DNA of 64,000 bases from Microbacterium sp. VKM Ac-2923 (GTDB taxonomy: Bacteria; Actinomycetota; Actinomycetes; Actinomycetales; Microbacteriaceae). A program made the translations under genes and the position numbers. Position 1 is the stretch's first letter. Each line of letters begins with the position of its first letter. Below the pieces are notes generated by a model. It was given only the letters and a program-made list of their open reading frames with translations, had not been told where the DNA came from and did not search any database. Positions 42,897-50,653 of this stretch are shown here, one piece after another. The stretch spans positions 124,001 through 188,000 of the forward strand of contig NZ_JALGRP010000004.1 in NCBI RefSeq assembly GCF_022815605.1, in the 5' to 3' direction.

Positions 42897-43577
42897 ATGG
42901 ATGCCATGCCTCCCTCCGCTGTCATCGCGCGCGCCCTCCGAGTCGACTTCGCCGGCGACGTCGCCCTCGACGGCGTCGACGTCGACATCCGTATCGGAGC
43001 GCTCACCGTCATCGTCGGCCCGAACGGCGCGGGCAAATCGACGTTGCTCGAAGTGCTCGCCGGCGCACGGGAACCATCCGCCGGAACAGTGAACGCTCGC
43101 GCACACTCCCGAGCGTTCGTGCCGCAACGCGCGGCCGTGTCGGAACACCTCCCGCTGACCGTGCGCGATCTGGTGTCCGTGGGGGCGTGGGGGCGCGTCG
43201 GACCGTGGCGCCGCCTCGGCTCAGCGGACCGCGCGGCGATCCAGACAGCGATGGAGCGCCTGGACATCGCACACCTGGCCGCGGTGCCGTTCGCCTCCCT
43301 CTCGGGGGGTCAGCGCCAGCGCGCACTCCTCGCGCAGGGGCTGGCTCGGCGGGCCGACATCCTTCTCCTCGACGAACCGACGACCGGACTCGACGCAAAG
43401 AGCGCGGAGCGCAACCGTGCGGCCATCGCTCACGAACGCGGTCGGGGAGCCACCGTCGTCTGCGTCAGCCACGACGACCGCCTCATCGGCGACGCCGACC
43501 AGCTGATCGAACTCGACGCGGGAAGGGTTCGCACCTCCCGTGATGGCGTCAGAGCCGCGCGCGCACCCGTTCCGTGA
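42897..43577 (+). CDS. aztA: Zinc ABC transporter ATP-binding protein AztA
   Basis: About 226 residues. Walker A is VGPNGAGKSTLLEVL, the Q-loop VPQRAAVSEHLPL, the signature SLSGGQRQRALLAQGLA, Walker B ILLLDEPTTGLDAKS and the switch His CVSHDDRL. ATG codons at 42894, 42897 and 42906 are all possible starts. It is divergent from the other azt genes across the Zur box and converges with marR, with a 29-nt overlap. Confidence 0.87.
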   Translation: MDAMPPSAVIARALRVDFAGDVALDGVDVDIRIGALTVIVGPNGAGKSTLLEVLAGAREPSAGTVNARAHSRAFVPQRAAVSEHLPLTVRDLVSVGAWGRVGPWRRLGSADRAAIQTAMERLDIAHLAAVPFASLSGGQRQRALLAQGLARRADILLLDEPTTGLDAKSAERNRAAIAHERGRGATVVCVSHDDRLIGDADQLIELDAGRVRTSRDGVRAARAPVP

Positions 43578-43977
43578 CGCGCGCGAGCATCTCGGCGGCG
43601 TCGCGGGCGACCTCGGCGGGTTCGGAGTGCATGGCCGACTCGACCTCGCGGGGGAAGCGCCGCAGCGCCACCCACGGCTCGGAGTCCAGATCGACCTCGA
43701 GGTAGATGTGGTTCACGCGCCGGTCGTCCGCGTCGAGTTCGCGACGCAGGAGACCACGCCCGATCAGGCGATCGACGAGGGTCGTCACGCCGGCCGCGGT
43801 GACGCCGAGACGTCCCCGAAGATCCGACGGCCGTATGCCGGGTTGGTCGGCGATGTTCGACAACGCCGAGGCCTCGAGCTCGCTGACGCCCAGGTTCCTG
43901 CGAGCTTTCACGATGGCGTCGTGACGTGCGGCCACGTAGTCGTCGAGGGCTGTCATCAGCGCAGAGGGGAGCGACAT
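43549..43977 (-). CDS. MarR family transcriptional regulator
   Basis: 142 residues from ATG at 43977. The winged helix (about 30-100) is PGIRPSDLRGRLGVTAAG, with the wing LLRRELDADDRRV. Effector unknown. Divergent from the DUF7882 gene with a perfect inverted repeat between; it probably represses itself and that gene. Confidence 0.82.
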   Translation of the reverse strand: MSLPSALMTALDDYVAARHDAIVKARRNLGVSELEASALSNIADQPGIRPSDLRGRLGVTAAGVTTLVDRLIGRGLLRRELDADDRRVNHIYLEVDLDSEPWVALRRFPREVESAMHSEPAEVARDAAEMLARVTERVRARL

Positions 43978-44040
43978 GGCATCCACCTCCTCGACGTGGT
44001 CCGGCCGACCACTTCCCCCACCATAGTGAACGAATCGAAT

Positions 44041-44070
44041 ATTTCACGAAAATAATTAACTTCGTGAAAT
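44041..44070. promoter_or_regulatory. Candidate MarR operator
   Basis: ATTTCACGAA and TTCGTGAAAT (44041-44050 and 44061-44070) are a perfect 10-bp inverted repeat with a 10-nt AT spacer. The stretch 44030-44092 is the most AT-rich of the window and must hold the promoters of marR and the DUF7882 gene. TAGTTT at 44078-44083 is a possible -10 for the rightward one. Confidence 0.65.
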
Positions 44071-44123
44071 ACGTGCTAGTTTACTTTTTAGCCGACCCCG
44101 ACTCACGACTGAAGGAGATCACC

Positions 44124-44492
44124 ATGGCCACGCTGTTCTACGGTTCCGACACTGCCCCCATCTCCTTCCCGGATCGCCTGATGGGCTATCTGAAAGTCAT
44201 CGCATCCACCAAGCTGCGTCGCGGGGAGTCCTTCACCCTCACCTGGACGGGTGCGGACGGAGAAACCGGCCGATCGACCATCTGGCTCCAGCCGGCGATC
44301 CCCCTGCGTTTCGTCTTCGACTCCCCCGAGCCGGAGCAGCTCGTCGGCGAGTACCTGCGAGCATTGGCCGATCAGGCCAATGCCGCATCGGGTCTCGTCG
44401 TCGACGTCCGCACGTGGGAGACCGCCGAGCAGGCGTCCCACAGCCCGGTTCACGCCGCACGGGGCACGGGACGCGCGGTCCGCGCCGCCTGA
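44124..44492 (+). CDS. DUF7882 family small protein
   Basis: 122 residues after an excellent AAGGAGAT ribosome-binding site. The sequence (MATLFYGSDTAPISFPDRLM, then KVIASTKLRRGESFTLTW and GRSTIWLQPAIPLRF) matches the small Microbacteriaceae family DUF7882, sometimes mislabelled DNA ligase in annotations, with no ligase motif present. Role unknown. Control by the adjacent MarR protein is likely. Confidence 0.75.
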   Translation: MATLFYGSDTAPISFPDRLMGYLKVIASTKLRRGESFTLTWTGADGETGRSTIWLQPAIPLRFVFDSPEPEQLVGEYLRALADQANAASGLVVDVRTWETAEQASHSPVHAARGTGRAVRAA

Positions 44493-44540
44493 GACCGGTT
44501 CCCCAGCTCCGATCCCTCCCCACCCGCCATAATGTGGGGA

Positions 44541-44557
44541 CGCGTGATATTCACGCG
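44541..44557 (+). promoter_or_regulatory. Palindrome at the predicted transcription start of the next gene
   Basis: CGCGTGA-TAT-TCACGCG is a perfect 7-bp dyad. CATAAT (44528-44533), a likely -10, lies just upstream, placing the palindrome at about +1 of the transcript of the gene starting at 44576. It is either a repressor site or a 5' hairpin. Confidence 0.45.
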
Positions 44558-44575
44558 CATGGATCGGGGAGAAGC

Positions 44576-44923
44576 GTGCCGGTACGACGCCTGCTGAATA
44601 AAGACCTGCTCGACGACTGGCTCGCGCAGTTCCGCACGCTCGGCTACCCGACCGGCAGTGAGATCCGCCTGCTCGATCAGGAGGACGAGTCCGACCCCGA
44701 CGCGGGTTTGATCGTCGTCGACCTGAGCGGCGCGAAGACCGTCACCTACCTGCAGCCGATCACCGGCGGTGACGGCGCATGGAAAGCGACGATGGAAGCG
44801 CGCGATGCCACCATCGAGCTCAACGCCGTCGAACTGGTGAACCTGGGCAACGAGGTTAACGTGCTGGGTGCGCTCGTGGCGTTCCTCGAGACGAAATCGC
44901 GGGCGCTGCTGGCGGCGGGCTGA
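44576..44923 (+). CDS. 115-residue protein of unknown function
   Basis: GTG start after GGGGAGAAG (MPVRRLLNKDLLDDWLAQ). Acidic protein with QEDESDPDAGLIVVDLSG and KATMEARDATIELNAVELVN; no membrane span, cysteine or known motif. A diverged fragment of a paralogue lies at 46173-46377, beyond the inserted gene block, so this gene marks one side of the accessory island. Just after the stop an imperfect copy of its last codons (44931-44953) is repeated. Confidence 0.6.
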   Translation: MPVRRLLNKDLLDDWLAQFRTLGYPTGSEIRLLDQEDESDPDAGLIVVDLSGAKTVTYLQPITGGDGAWKATMEARDATIELNAVELVNLGNEVNVLGALVAFLETKSRALLAAG

Positions 44924-45087
44924 GCGAAAGCGTTGCAGGCGGCCGGCTGAGCAACGCACTGCGCCTGAGTAGAATCAATCGAAGGTAAAAGACTCGAGAA
45001 GTTGACCGTACCACTTTGGCAGTTTCTTGCTCAGTATGCGCGCTAAGGCGCGCGCCGCCGCGCGACAAAGAAGTAGAGGCGCGTGGA

Positions 45088-46077
45088 TTAGGCGGCGGGC
45101 AATCCCTCTAACTGCCAAAACCAAATTTGCTCGGCCTCAATCTCACCATCTACCCAGCCACCGTTTCCGCCGGCATAGAGCGTTTTCCCTCCTCGGCCCC
45201 CGTATCTTACGAGGAGAGACATGTCAGCTTCGATCTCGGCAATCTGATGAGGGGTTAGGTTGCTGCTGATCGCGGCGCGCCAGGGCATATTCGGTCGAAT
45301 GATGAGCACGGCCCCCAACGGGCGGTACAGGTTAGTGTTGTTCACTCGCAGCATTGACCACGGACTGTCTGCCCGCAGCCATCCGCCCCGGGCTTCGGAG
45401 TCCTCGAAGTCCCACGTTCGCACGCGCCAATCTATAAGCGTGGCGCGCGCGGTCCCGGGGTCTCTTGGAGCCAGGCTGGGTGCACCCTCATGCTTCTCAA
45501 ATTCCGCAAAGAACCGACGCCGCTCTCCCGGGGACATAACTCGCAGATCAGCTCGGAACGCGAAATCCGCGCGCAACGCGAGACGAGCGAGGGTGTGAAT
45601 AGTGGCAGCGCGCTGGCTGAGTGCGGCTTCATGGGCTGCCCCGGAACGCGGGTATGCCAGTGCCCCAAGGCCGGCTAGCCCGTCCATGAAGTCGACTGCC
45701 GCCGCAAGCGAATGCTCTTCCCCGACCACGAGCAACTTTCTCAGCGATTCATTGACCGAGCCGAGCAGCGGCGAAAACCCTTCGAAAGATTCCTCGAGAC
45801 CGACAAAACCCGGAGTATGGAGCGCCCGATCGACTGCGCCGGCGCTGATCCCGTCCATCGCTGCATGCATGGCGGCGCTGAACATTTCGCACGCGGCGGT
45901 TTGTTCTTGCCGAATCCAGCTAGAACGATCGCGTCTGACAGCGGCGACTGCAGTGATGATAGCCGCCACAACGGCCGCGAGGGCAGCAAAAGCCGCCACG
46001 ATCAGGGTCCACAACTCGAGAGGTCTGGGACTATCGGCGGCAGCCAGTTCGCCAGTAGCAAGAATTATCTGAACCAC
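45088..46077 (-). CDS. Single-pass membrane protein of unknown function
   Basis: 329 residues from GTG at 46077. One hydrophobic span lies at about 22-48 (LWTLIVAAFAALAAVVAAII), followed by VRRDRSSW, so most of the protein is probably cytoplasmic. The 280-residue body is rich in charged residues (VMSPGERRRFFAEFEKHEG, SNLTPHQIAEIEADMSLLVR) and matches nothing I recognise. N-anchored unknown domains next to another membrane-anchored nuclease are seen in defence loci, but that is only context. Confidence 0.6.
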   Translation of the reverse strand: MVQIILATGELAAADSPRPLELWTLIVAAFAALAAVVAAIITAVAAVRRDRSSWIRQEQTAACEMFSAAMHAAMDGISAGAVDRALHTPGFVGLEESFEGFSPLLGSVNESLRKLLVVGEEHSLAAAVDFMDGLAGLGALAYPRSGAAHEAALSQRAATIHTLARLALRADFAFRADLRVMSPGERRRFFAEFEKHEGAPSLAPRDPGTARATLIDWRVRTWDFEDSEARGGWLRADSPWSMLRVNNTNLYRPLGAVLIIRPNMPWRAAISSNLTPHQIAEIEADMSLLVRYGGRGGKTLYAGGNGGWVDGEIEAEQIWFWQLEGLPAA

Positions 46078-46172
46078 CTCGTGAGCATATTGGCGCCAGT
46101 GAGCGCGTCGCCACCGGTCTGGCCCCTCGTCCCGTCAGGTCGACTATCGGCGGCCAGGCGTTGCGCCGGAAA

Positions 46173-46377
46173 CTCCCTGCTTGAACAGGACGACGAGACG
46201 GATCCGAACTCAGGCGTGATCGTCTTGAATCTCAGCGGCGCGAGAGCGGTCACCCACCCGCAGCCGATCAGCGGCGGCGCCGGCGCATGGGAGGCGACGA
46301 TGGAAGCGCGCGACGCCACCATCGAGCTCAACGCCGTCGAACTCGTGAACCTGGGCGATGAGGTCAACGTGCTGAGC
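46173..46377 (+). pseudogene. Fragment of a paralogue of the 44576-44923 gene
   Basis: In frame it reads LLEQDDETDPNSGVIVLNLS and then EATMEARDATIELNAVELVN, ending NVL, homologous to the C-terminal two thirds of the intact protein but clearly diverged. It lacks the first 30 codons and the last 18. From 46380 to 46511 another coding-like stretch in a different frame (DPALADLIAARLDTDATIK..., ending at TGA 46509-46511) may be a remnant of a further gene. The 95 nt before the fragment hold nothing recognisable. Confidence 0.75.
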
Positions 46378-46503
46378 GTGACCCCGCGCTCGCCGACCTC
46401 ATCGCCGCACGGCTCGACACCGACGCCACGATCAAGGTGGCGGAGGCCTCAACGTTGGGCTTCATCAGTGCGCTCTCGACGTCAGCCCGAAGCTCTTGGT
46501 CAG

Positions 46504-47507
46504 TCAGATGAAAGGTTCCAAAGCCAGTGATCGACTGCCCTGCCGTGTTGCCCTGCTCCACAACGCGGGAAGCATTGCGTGCCCAAACACGACGATCGCG
46601 GCAGGGGTGTCAGGATCGTCAAAAGCTCCAGGCGCTCCAGCACCGAGGATGGCGTGAGTCGGGTCCCCGGTTGTGAAAACGCGGACCGTCAACTGCGCGG
46701 GCTCGTCGGCCGTCACCGCGCCGAGGAAAGGACCGCTCCACGTCGGATTGACCGCGACGTCGCCTGGAAACCGGAATGCGCAGAGAACCGGCGGTTTGCC
46801 CGGCAGATCGTACGGGGTGTCGTGCGCGAGGTAGGCGGATGCTCGACGTTTTCGTAACGATTTCTCAGATCGAACTCGGCCAGGCCATCGCGCAACTCAT
46901 CATCCTGCACGAGCTTCGGCCGCCGTCGACGAAACACACGAAAGCAGGCCCCCTTTGTCGACGATCGGATCGCGCCCTCAAGATCATCGACAATAGCCGC
47001 GAGCGCAAGCAGCCGCGCAAGCTGCATGGACGTCGCGGTTGAGACCCCCTGCTCCGACACCCCATGAAGTGGGGGGCCATCGGCGCAACCCACTAGGTTC
47101 TCGGCGACACGGAACAGAGACTGAAAGTTCGCATCAGGTCCGAAAGAGCCGACTCCTCTCACAGCAGCAGGATTGAGCAACCTGAGGAGATACAGCCAGG
47201 AGCTGGAGGAGTACACCGCAGCCCGCTCCTCTACGGTCGCGACTAACGTTGCGCGCAGCGATACGAGGTACTCGAACGCGGGCGCACCCTCAAGTGTGCT
47301 TCCATCCACCACGATGGGGAGCGACTCGAGCTACAGCCGCGTTGCCCATTCCAAGGCTGGCGCGAAGCACGCTCGGAAAGCTTCGTCGTAACGGGTGAAG
47401 GCGCGAGCTGTAATGCCATGCTCGTGCGGCGTTACTCCCCGCGGTGACGCCAACCCCCGATGTGTGGGGCCGCTTGCTGGAACTCGGAATGAGTCGCCAT
47501 TCGCCAT
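46504..47507 (-). pseudogene. Broken gene: in-frame UAG plus frameshift
   Basis: Reading from ATG at 47507 gives MANGDSFRVPASGPTHRGL... for 58 codons, a TAG at 47333-47331 after ALEWATRL, then the same frame continues (VVDGSTLEGAPAFEYLVSLR...) to about NRYENVEHP near 46830. There the sensible sequence jumps frame to AYLAHDTPYDLPGKPPV and runs to the stop at 46504. Restoring one base would give about 334 residues. Both halves look protein-like and continuous, so this is one decayed gene, not two. It starts 13 nt after the HNH gene stop and was probably its operon partner. No family recognised. Confidence 0.7.
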
Positions 47508-47520
47508 TTGTCGTTGTCAC

Positions 47521-48672
47521 TTAGAGATTAACGGCGACGACTTTGTTCGACTTTGTGCGATTACAGCGCCAGCAGAGGGTTTGCAGGTTGGTCACCTCTG
47601 AAAGGCCTCCTCGTGATACCGGCACGATGTGATCAACTTCGAGCAGCAGGTTCGGTTCCGCGGCGACCGAGACCGAGCACGACTTGCACGCGTAGCCATC
47701 GCGGCGCTTGATGAACTCGCGGAGCTTCGCCGTCATCAGTGCGCGCTGCCCCGCAGCGCTCTTGCTGAACTTGATCTTCTGCGACAGCGCCTCTATCAGG
47801 GCGTCGATCGTGGGCGTGTTGAAGCTCAGCGATGTGCGCTGAGAGCTGTTCCCGCCCGCGCTGACGTACTCGAACCGGTACTCCGGGTATGGGATGCGTA
47901 CCTCAGGCAGCTTCACGCCGACGTGGCTCATGAACTCGTCTTCGTAGTAGCGCAGGATGAACGGCGGCGGGTTGAACGACCCGACGATCTGGTTCTCGCG
48001 ATGCTGCAGGTTCGCGACCGCATTCTCGAGCCGCGCGATGCCGTCGCCGAGACGCTCGACGTCGGCGAGCGTCTCCTCCGTGGGCTTGATTTCGAAGTAC
48101 TTCATGACGTATTTCAGGGGGTCGGTGGCCGCGTTGCGGACGACCTGCAGCGAGCAGTTGTGCACGTTGGACGCTCCGAACTCAGCCACGTTCCGATCAC
48201 GCCGGTAGCCGTGCCGACTCGTGTTTTCGTACGTGGCGAGGTGCGCATGCGAGCCAGTCGATGACGCCCCGATGTCGAACGATCCCCGAGCGCGCATCTC
48301 GGCGGTGTACCCAGCGATCGCGTTGTGCTCTGCGACCACCGCAGCGATCGCATCCTTGCGCGCGAGAAACTCGTCGCTGGAGAAGTAGCGGTTCTTGCGG
48401 ATATGCCGGATGACGCGCGGCGCGACTGCGATCGCCCAGACGAGCAGCGCGATCGGCAGGACGATGTACCAGTACTGAATAGCTAGCACGATCACGAACA
48501 CGAGCACGCCCGCGAGGATGAGATACGGCAACGGAACCCCCCAGTTCAGAACAGCCGTGTCGTCGCGCAATCTGTCGGCTGCGGTGACGACCCTTCGCCG
48601 CCCACGCGGCGGCACCCGAAAGGATACCTCGGGGCGCGCCCCCCATTCCACGCACGGCGCATGCAACGTCAC
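47521..48672 (-). CDS. Membrane-anchored HNH endonuclease domain protein
   Basis: Up to 383 residues (GTG at 48672; GTG at 48651 also possible). Two adjacent hydrophobic segments lie at about 48-85 (YLILAGVLVFVIVLAIQYWY, LPIALLVWAIAVAP). A 220-residue middle region follows (NAATDPLKYVMKYFEIKPTE, then PPFILRYYEDEFMSHVG). A C-terminal HNH domain (about 320-383) has CKSCSVSV, LLEVDHIVPVSRGG, TNLQTLCWRCNRTKSNK. CxxC pairs and DH residues are intact. Membrane-tethered HNH proteins are candidates for phage defence, but there is no direct evidence. Confidence 0.7.
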   Translation of the reverse strand: MTLHAPCVEWGARPEVSFRVPPRGRRRVVTAADRLRDDTAVLNWGVPLPYLILAGVLVFVIVLAIQYWYIVLPIALLVWAIAVAPRVIRHIRKNRYFSSDEFLARKDAIAAVVAEHNAIAGYTAEMRARGSFDIGASSTGSHAHLATYENTSRHGYRRDRNVAEFGASNVHNCSLQVVRNAATDPLKYVMKYFEIKPTEETLADVERLGDGIARLENAVANLQHRENQIVGSFNPPPFILRYYEDEFMSHVGVKLPEVRIPYPEYRFEYVSAGGNSSQRTSLSFNTPTIDALIEALSQKIKFSKSAAGQRALMTAKLREFIKRRDGYACKSCSVSVAAEPNLLLEVDHIVPVSRGGLSEVTNLQTLCWRCNRTKSNKVVAVNL

Positions 48673-48684
48673 CGCCCAACGACG

Positions 48685-48727
48685 AAGCTCCGGTCGATCG
48701 CAGCAGATCTGCGGTCAACCGGAGCTT
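48685..48727. terminator. Hairpin downstream of tRNA-Tyr
   Basis: AAGCTCCGGT (48685-48694) pairs with ACCGGAGCTT (48718-48727), 10 bp, with partial inner pairing. It lies 8 nt beyond the CCA end of the leftward tRNA-Tyr gene and before the HNH gene start. The T-run (TTTT) is on the plus side, so efficiency for the tRNA is uncertain. Confidence 0.55.
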
Positions 48728-48734
48728 TTCGAGG

Positions 48735-48819
48735 TGGTGGCGAGTGAGGGATTCGAACCCCCGAATGCAATGCAGTCTGATTTACAGTCAGATCCCTTTG
48801 GCCGCTTGGGTAACTCGCC
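48735..48819 (-). tRNA. tRNA-Tyr (GTA)
   Basis: Class II tRNA on the minus strand: acceptor GGCGAGT pairs ACTCGCC, anticodon loop CTGTAAA (anticodon GTA), long variable arm, T loop GGTTCGAATCC. Discriminator A is followed by an encoded CCA. Confidence 0.94.
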
Positions 48820-48914
48820 AGATGCGCACCCGCCCGGCTTTCGCAGTCGACCAGAGGCGCGATAGACCACTCTACTATCCCGGAAGCGGTGCCTCAAACC
48901 ACGGCGACGAACCG

Positions 48915-49415
48915 TCAGCGAGAGACTTCGGCAGTGTCCAAGACCCGCGCGACGAACTCCTCGGCGCGGCGCTTCGTCCCGTCGATCTTGCGGTCCACAC
49001 TCGCGCGAATCTCGCTCGGCGCGAGAGGGGCGGCCAGGCGCACCGTCTCGTGGCATGACAGGTCGGCGCAGATGTAGGTGCCGACGGTGTCGCCGTGCTC
49101 GCCGGCCTCCCCGGCCTTGCGGGCGGTGAACAGTGACACCTGGTCGCCGGGCTGCATCGTGTGGCACAGGTTGCACATCGCCGAACGCGCGCGGGACTGA
49201 CCGTCGGCTGCACGCACCACGACACCGGCGGGCTGACCCTCGTGCTCGGTGATCACGTACCCACGACCGCGAGTACGCGGATCACGCCATGCGAGGAAAT
49301 CGAGGTGGTCCCAGTCCGCCAGCAGGAAGTCGTGCGGGAGGGTGAGGACACGCAGCTCGTCGGGGGTGGCGTTGACGAACGAGTCCCTGACCTCGTCTTC
49401 GGTGAGTGCTCGCAT
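48915..49415 (-). CDS. FBP domain (FusB-like zinc finger) protein
   Basis: 166 residues from ATG at 49415 (MRALTEDEVRDSFVNATPDE). The C-terminal treble-clef zinc finger has MCNLCHTMQPGDQVSLFTAR and TYICADLSCHETVRL, two cysteine pairs. FBP-family proteins, including staphylococcal FusB, bind elongation factor G; in actinomycetes the role is uncharacterised. Convergence with tRNA-Tyr is not relevant to function. Confidence 0.8.
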   Translation of the reverse strand: MRALTEDEVRDSFVNATPDELRVLTLPHDFLLADWDHLDFLAWRDPRTRGRGYVITEHEGQPAGVVVRAADGQSRARSAMCNLCHTMQPGDQVSLFTARKAGEAGEHGDTVGTYICADLSCHETVRLAAPLAPSEIRASVDRKIDGTKRRAEEFVARVLDTAEVSR

Positions 49416-49503
49416 GGCATCCGATTCTACGAGCGCCGGTACCCACCCGGGCCATGCTCTGTCCAGGGCCTGCGCGCGCAGGGCGCGCGAATAGAATTGC
49501 GCC

Positions 49504-49992
49504 ATGGCTGATTCTTCGTTCGACATCGTGTCCAAGATCGACCGGCAGGAAGCCGACAACGCCCTCAACCAGGCGCACAAAGAGGTCGAGCAGCGCTACG
49601 ACTTCAAGGGCACCGACGCCTCGATCGCCTGGAGCGGCGAGTCCATCGTCATCAAGGCGAACTCCGAGGAGCGCGCGAACGCCGTCCTCGACGTCTTCCA
49701 GACCAAGCTCATCAAGCGCGGCATCTCGCTCAAGAGCCTCGAGACCGGTGAGCCCGTCGCCAGCGGCAAGGAATACCGCATCACCTCCACGCTGAAAGAG
49801 GGCATCTCGCAGGAGATCGCGAAGAAGGTCAACAAGATCATCCGCGACGACGGCCCCAAGGGCGTGAAGTCGCAGATCCAGGGTGACGAACTGCGCGTGC
49901 AGTCCAAGTCGCGCGACGACCTGCAAGAGGTGCAGCGCCTGCTCAAGGCCGCCGAACTCGACGTCGACCTGCAGTTCACCAACTACCGCTGA
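49504..49992 (+). CDS. YajQ family nucleotide-binding protein
   Basis: 162 residues ([20 protein letters not shown]). The conserved core is [30 protein letters not shown] and a C-terminal [20 protein letters not shown]. YajQ proteins have two ferredoxin-like domains; cyclic di-GMP binding is reported for some members, but function is unsettled in actinomycetes. Length matches the family exactly. Confidence 0.9.
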   Translation: MADSSFDIVSKIDRQEADNALNQAHKEVEQRYDFKGTDASIAWSGESIVIKANSEERANAVLDVFQTKLIKRGISLKSLETGEPVASGKEYRITSTLKEGISQEIAKKVNKIIRDDGPKGVKSQIQGDELRVQSKSRDDLQEVQRLLKAAELDVDLQFTNYR

Positions 49993-50011
49993 GCGACGGC
50001 GGGAGGATGCC

Positions 50012-50653
50012 ATGGCTGTCCGCGTCGATCTGAACATCTCGCTCGACGGGGTCGCCATGCCCGCCGACCCCACACCCGAGAACCCGATGGGCGAGGATTG
50101 GGGTCGTCTCGTCGCGGATTACATGGCGACGAAGACGTTCCGCGAGCGCGTCTTCGGCGACACCTCCGGCGCCGGCACCACCGGCGTCGACGACCGGTAC
50201 GCGGCGGAGTACTTCGAGAACGTCGGCGCCGAGGTCATGGGCGCCGCGATGTTCGGCCTGCACTCCTTCCCCGACGACCCTGACTGGCGCGGCTGGTGGG
50301 GCGACGAGCCGCCGTTCCAAGTTCCTGTCATCGTGCTCACCCATCGCGAGCGCGAGCCGATCGCCTTCTCCAACGGCACGCGCTTCGAGTTCTCGTCCGA
50401 GAGCATCGAGGACGCCGTCGCCCGAGCGCGCGACCTCGCGGGCGGCGCCGACGTCCGGGTGGGCGGCGGGCTGTCCACCGTCCGTTCCGCACTGGAAGTC
50501 GACCTCGTCGACCGGCTCCACGTCGCCATCAGGCCCGTCGTCCTCGGTCGCGGAGGCCGACTGTGGGACGACCTTCGCGGCCTCGACGAGCGCTTCACCG
50601 TCACGTCCGAAGTGGCGGAGAGCGGCGTCGTCCACGTCACGTTCGCGCGATGA
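50012..50653 (+). CDS. Dihydrofolate reductase family (RibD C-terminal) protein
   Basis: 213 residues after GGGAGG. It starts VRVDLNISLDGVAMPADPTP (DHFR-family first strand). Later VPVIVLTHREREPIAFSNGT and the NADPH loop ADVRVGGGLSTVRSALE, then LHVAIRPVVLGRGGRLWDDL. This is the YwjB/RibD-C type common near stress genes; it is unlikely to be the housekeeping folate enzyme. Overlaps the next gene by ATGA. Confidence 0.82.
   Translation: MAVRVDLNISLDGVAMPADPTPENPMGEDWGRLVADYMATKTFRERVFGDTSGAGTTGVDDRYAAEYFENVGAEVMGAAMFGLHSFPDDPDWRGWWGDEPPFQVPVIVLTHREREPIAFSNGTRFEFSSESIEDAVARARDLAGGADVRVGGGLSTVRSALEVDLVDRLHVAIRPVVLGRGGRLWDDLRGLDERFTVTSEVAESGVVHVTFAR

Larger units (their letters stand above)
44930..48680. 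other. Lower-GC accessory island
   Basis: Sampled 60-nt rows here are about 57% GC against about 70% around. Codon third positions are less biased, and the 7-mer GGATGCC/GGCATCC, common elsewhere, is absent from about 43,985 to 49,417. Contents: a membrane protein (45088-46077), a paralogue fragment (46173-46377), a broken gene (46504-47507) and a membrane HNH gene (47521-48672), all leftward except the fragment. The right end lies at the 3' side of tRNA-Tyr, but no duplicated tRNA end, integrase or terminal repeat was found, so the mode of arrival is unknown. Confidence 0.6.

Noticed and set aside
44124..44492. ATP-dependent DNA ligase, a label sometimes given to this small family
   Set aside because: No nucleotidyltransferase motif (KxDG) or suitable length; DUF7882 is the better description.
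46713..47312. A stand-alone 199-residue gene
   Set aside because: Its C-terminal 35 residues are an out-of-frame reading, and coding sequence continues before its start and after its end; it is the middle of a broken gene.
48735..48819. tRNA-Tyr as an integration site for the adjacent island
   Set aside because: I found no second copy of the tRNA 3' end between 44.9 and 48.7 kb and no integrase, so the adjacency alone is not enough.
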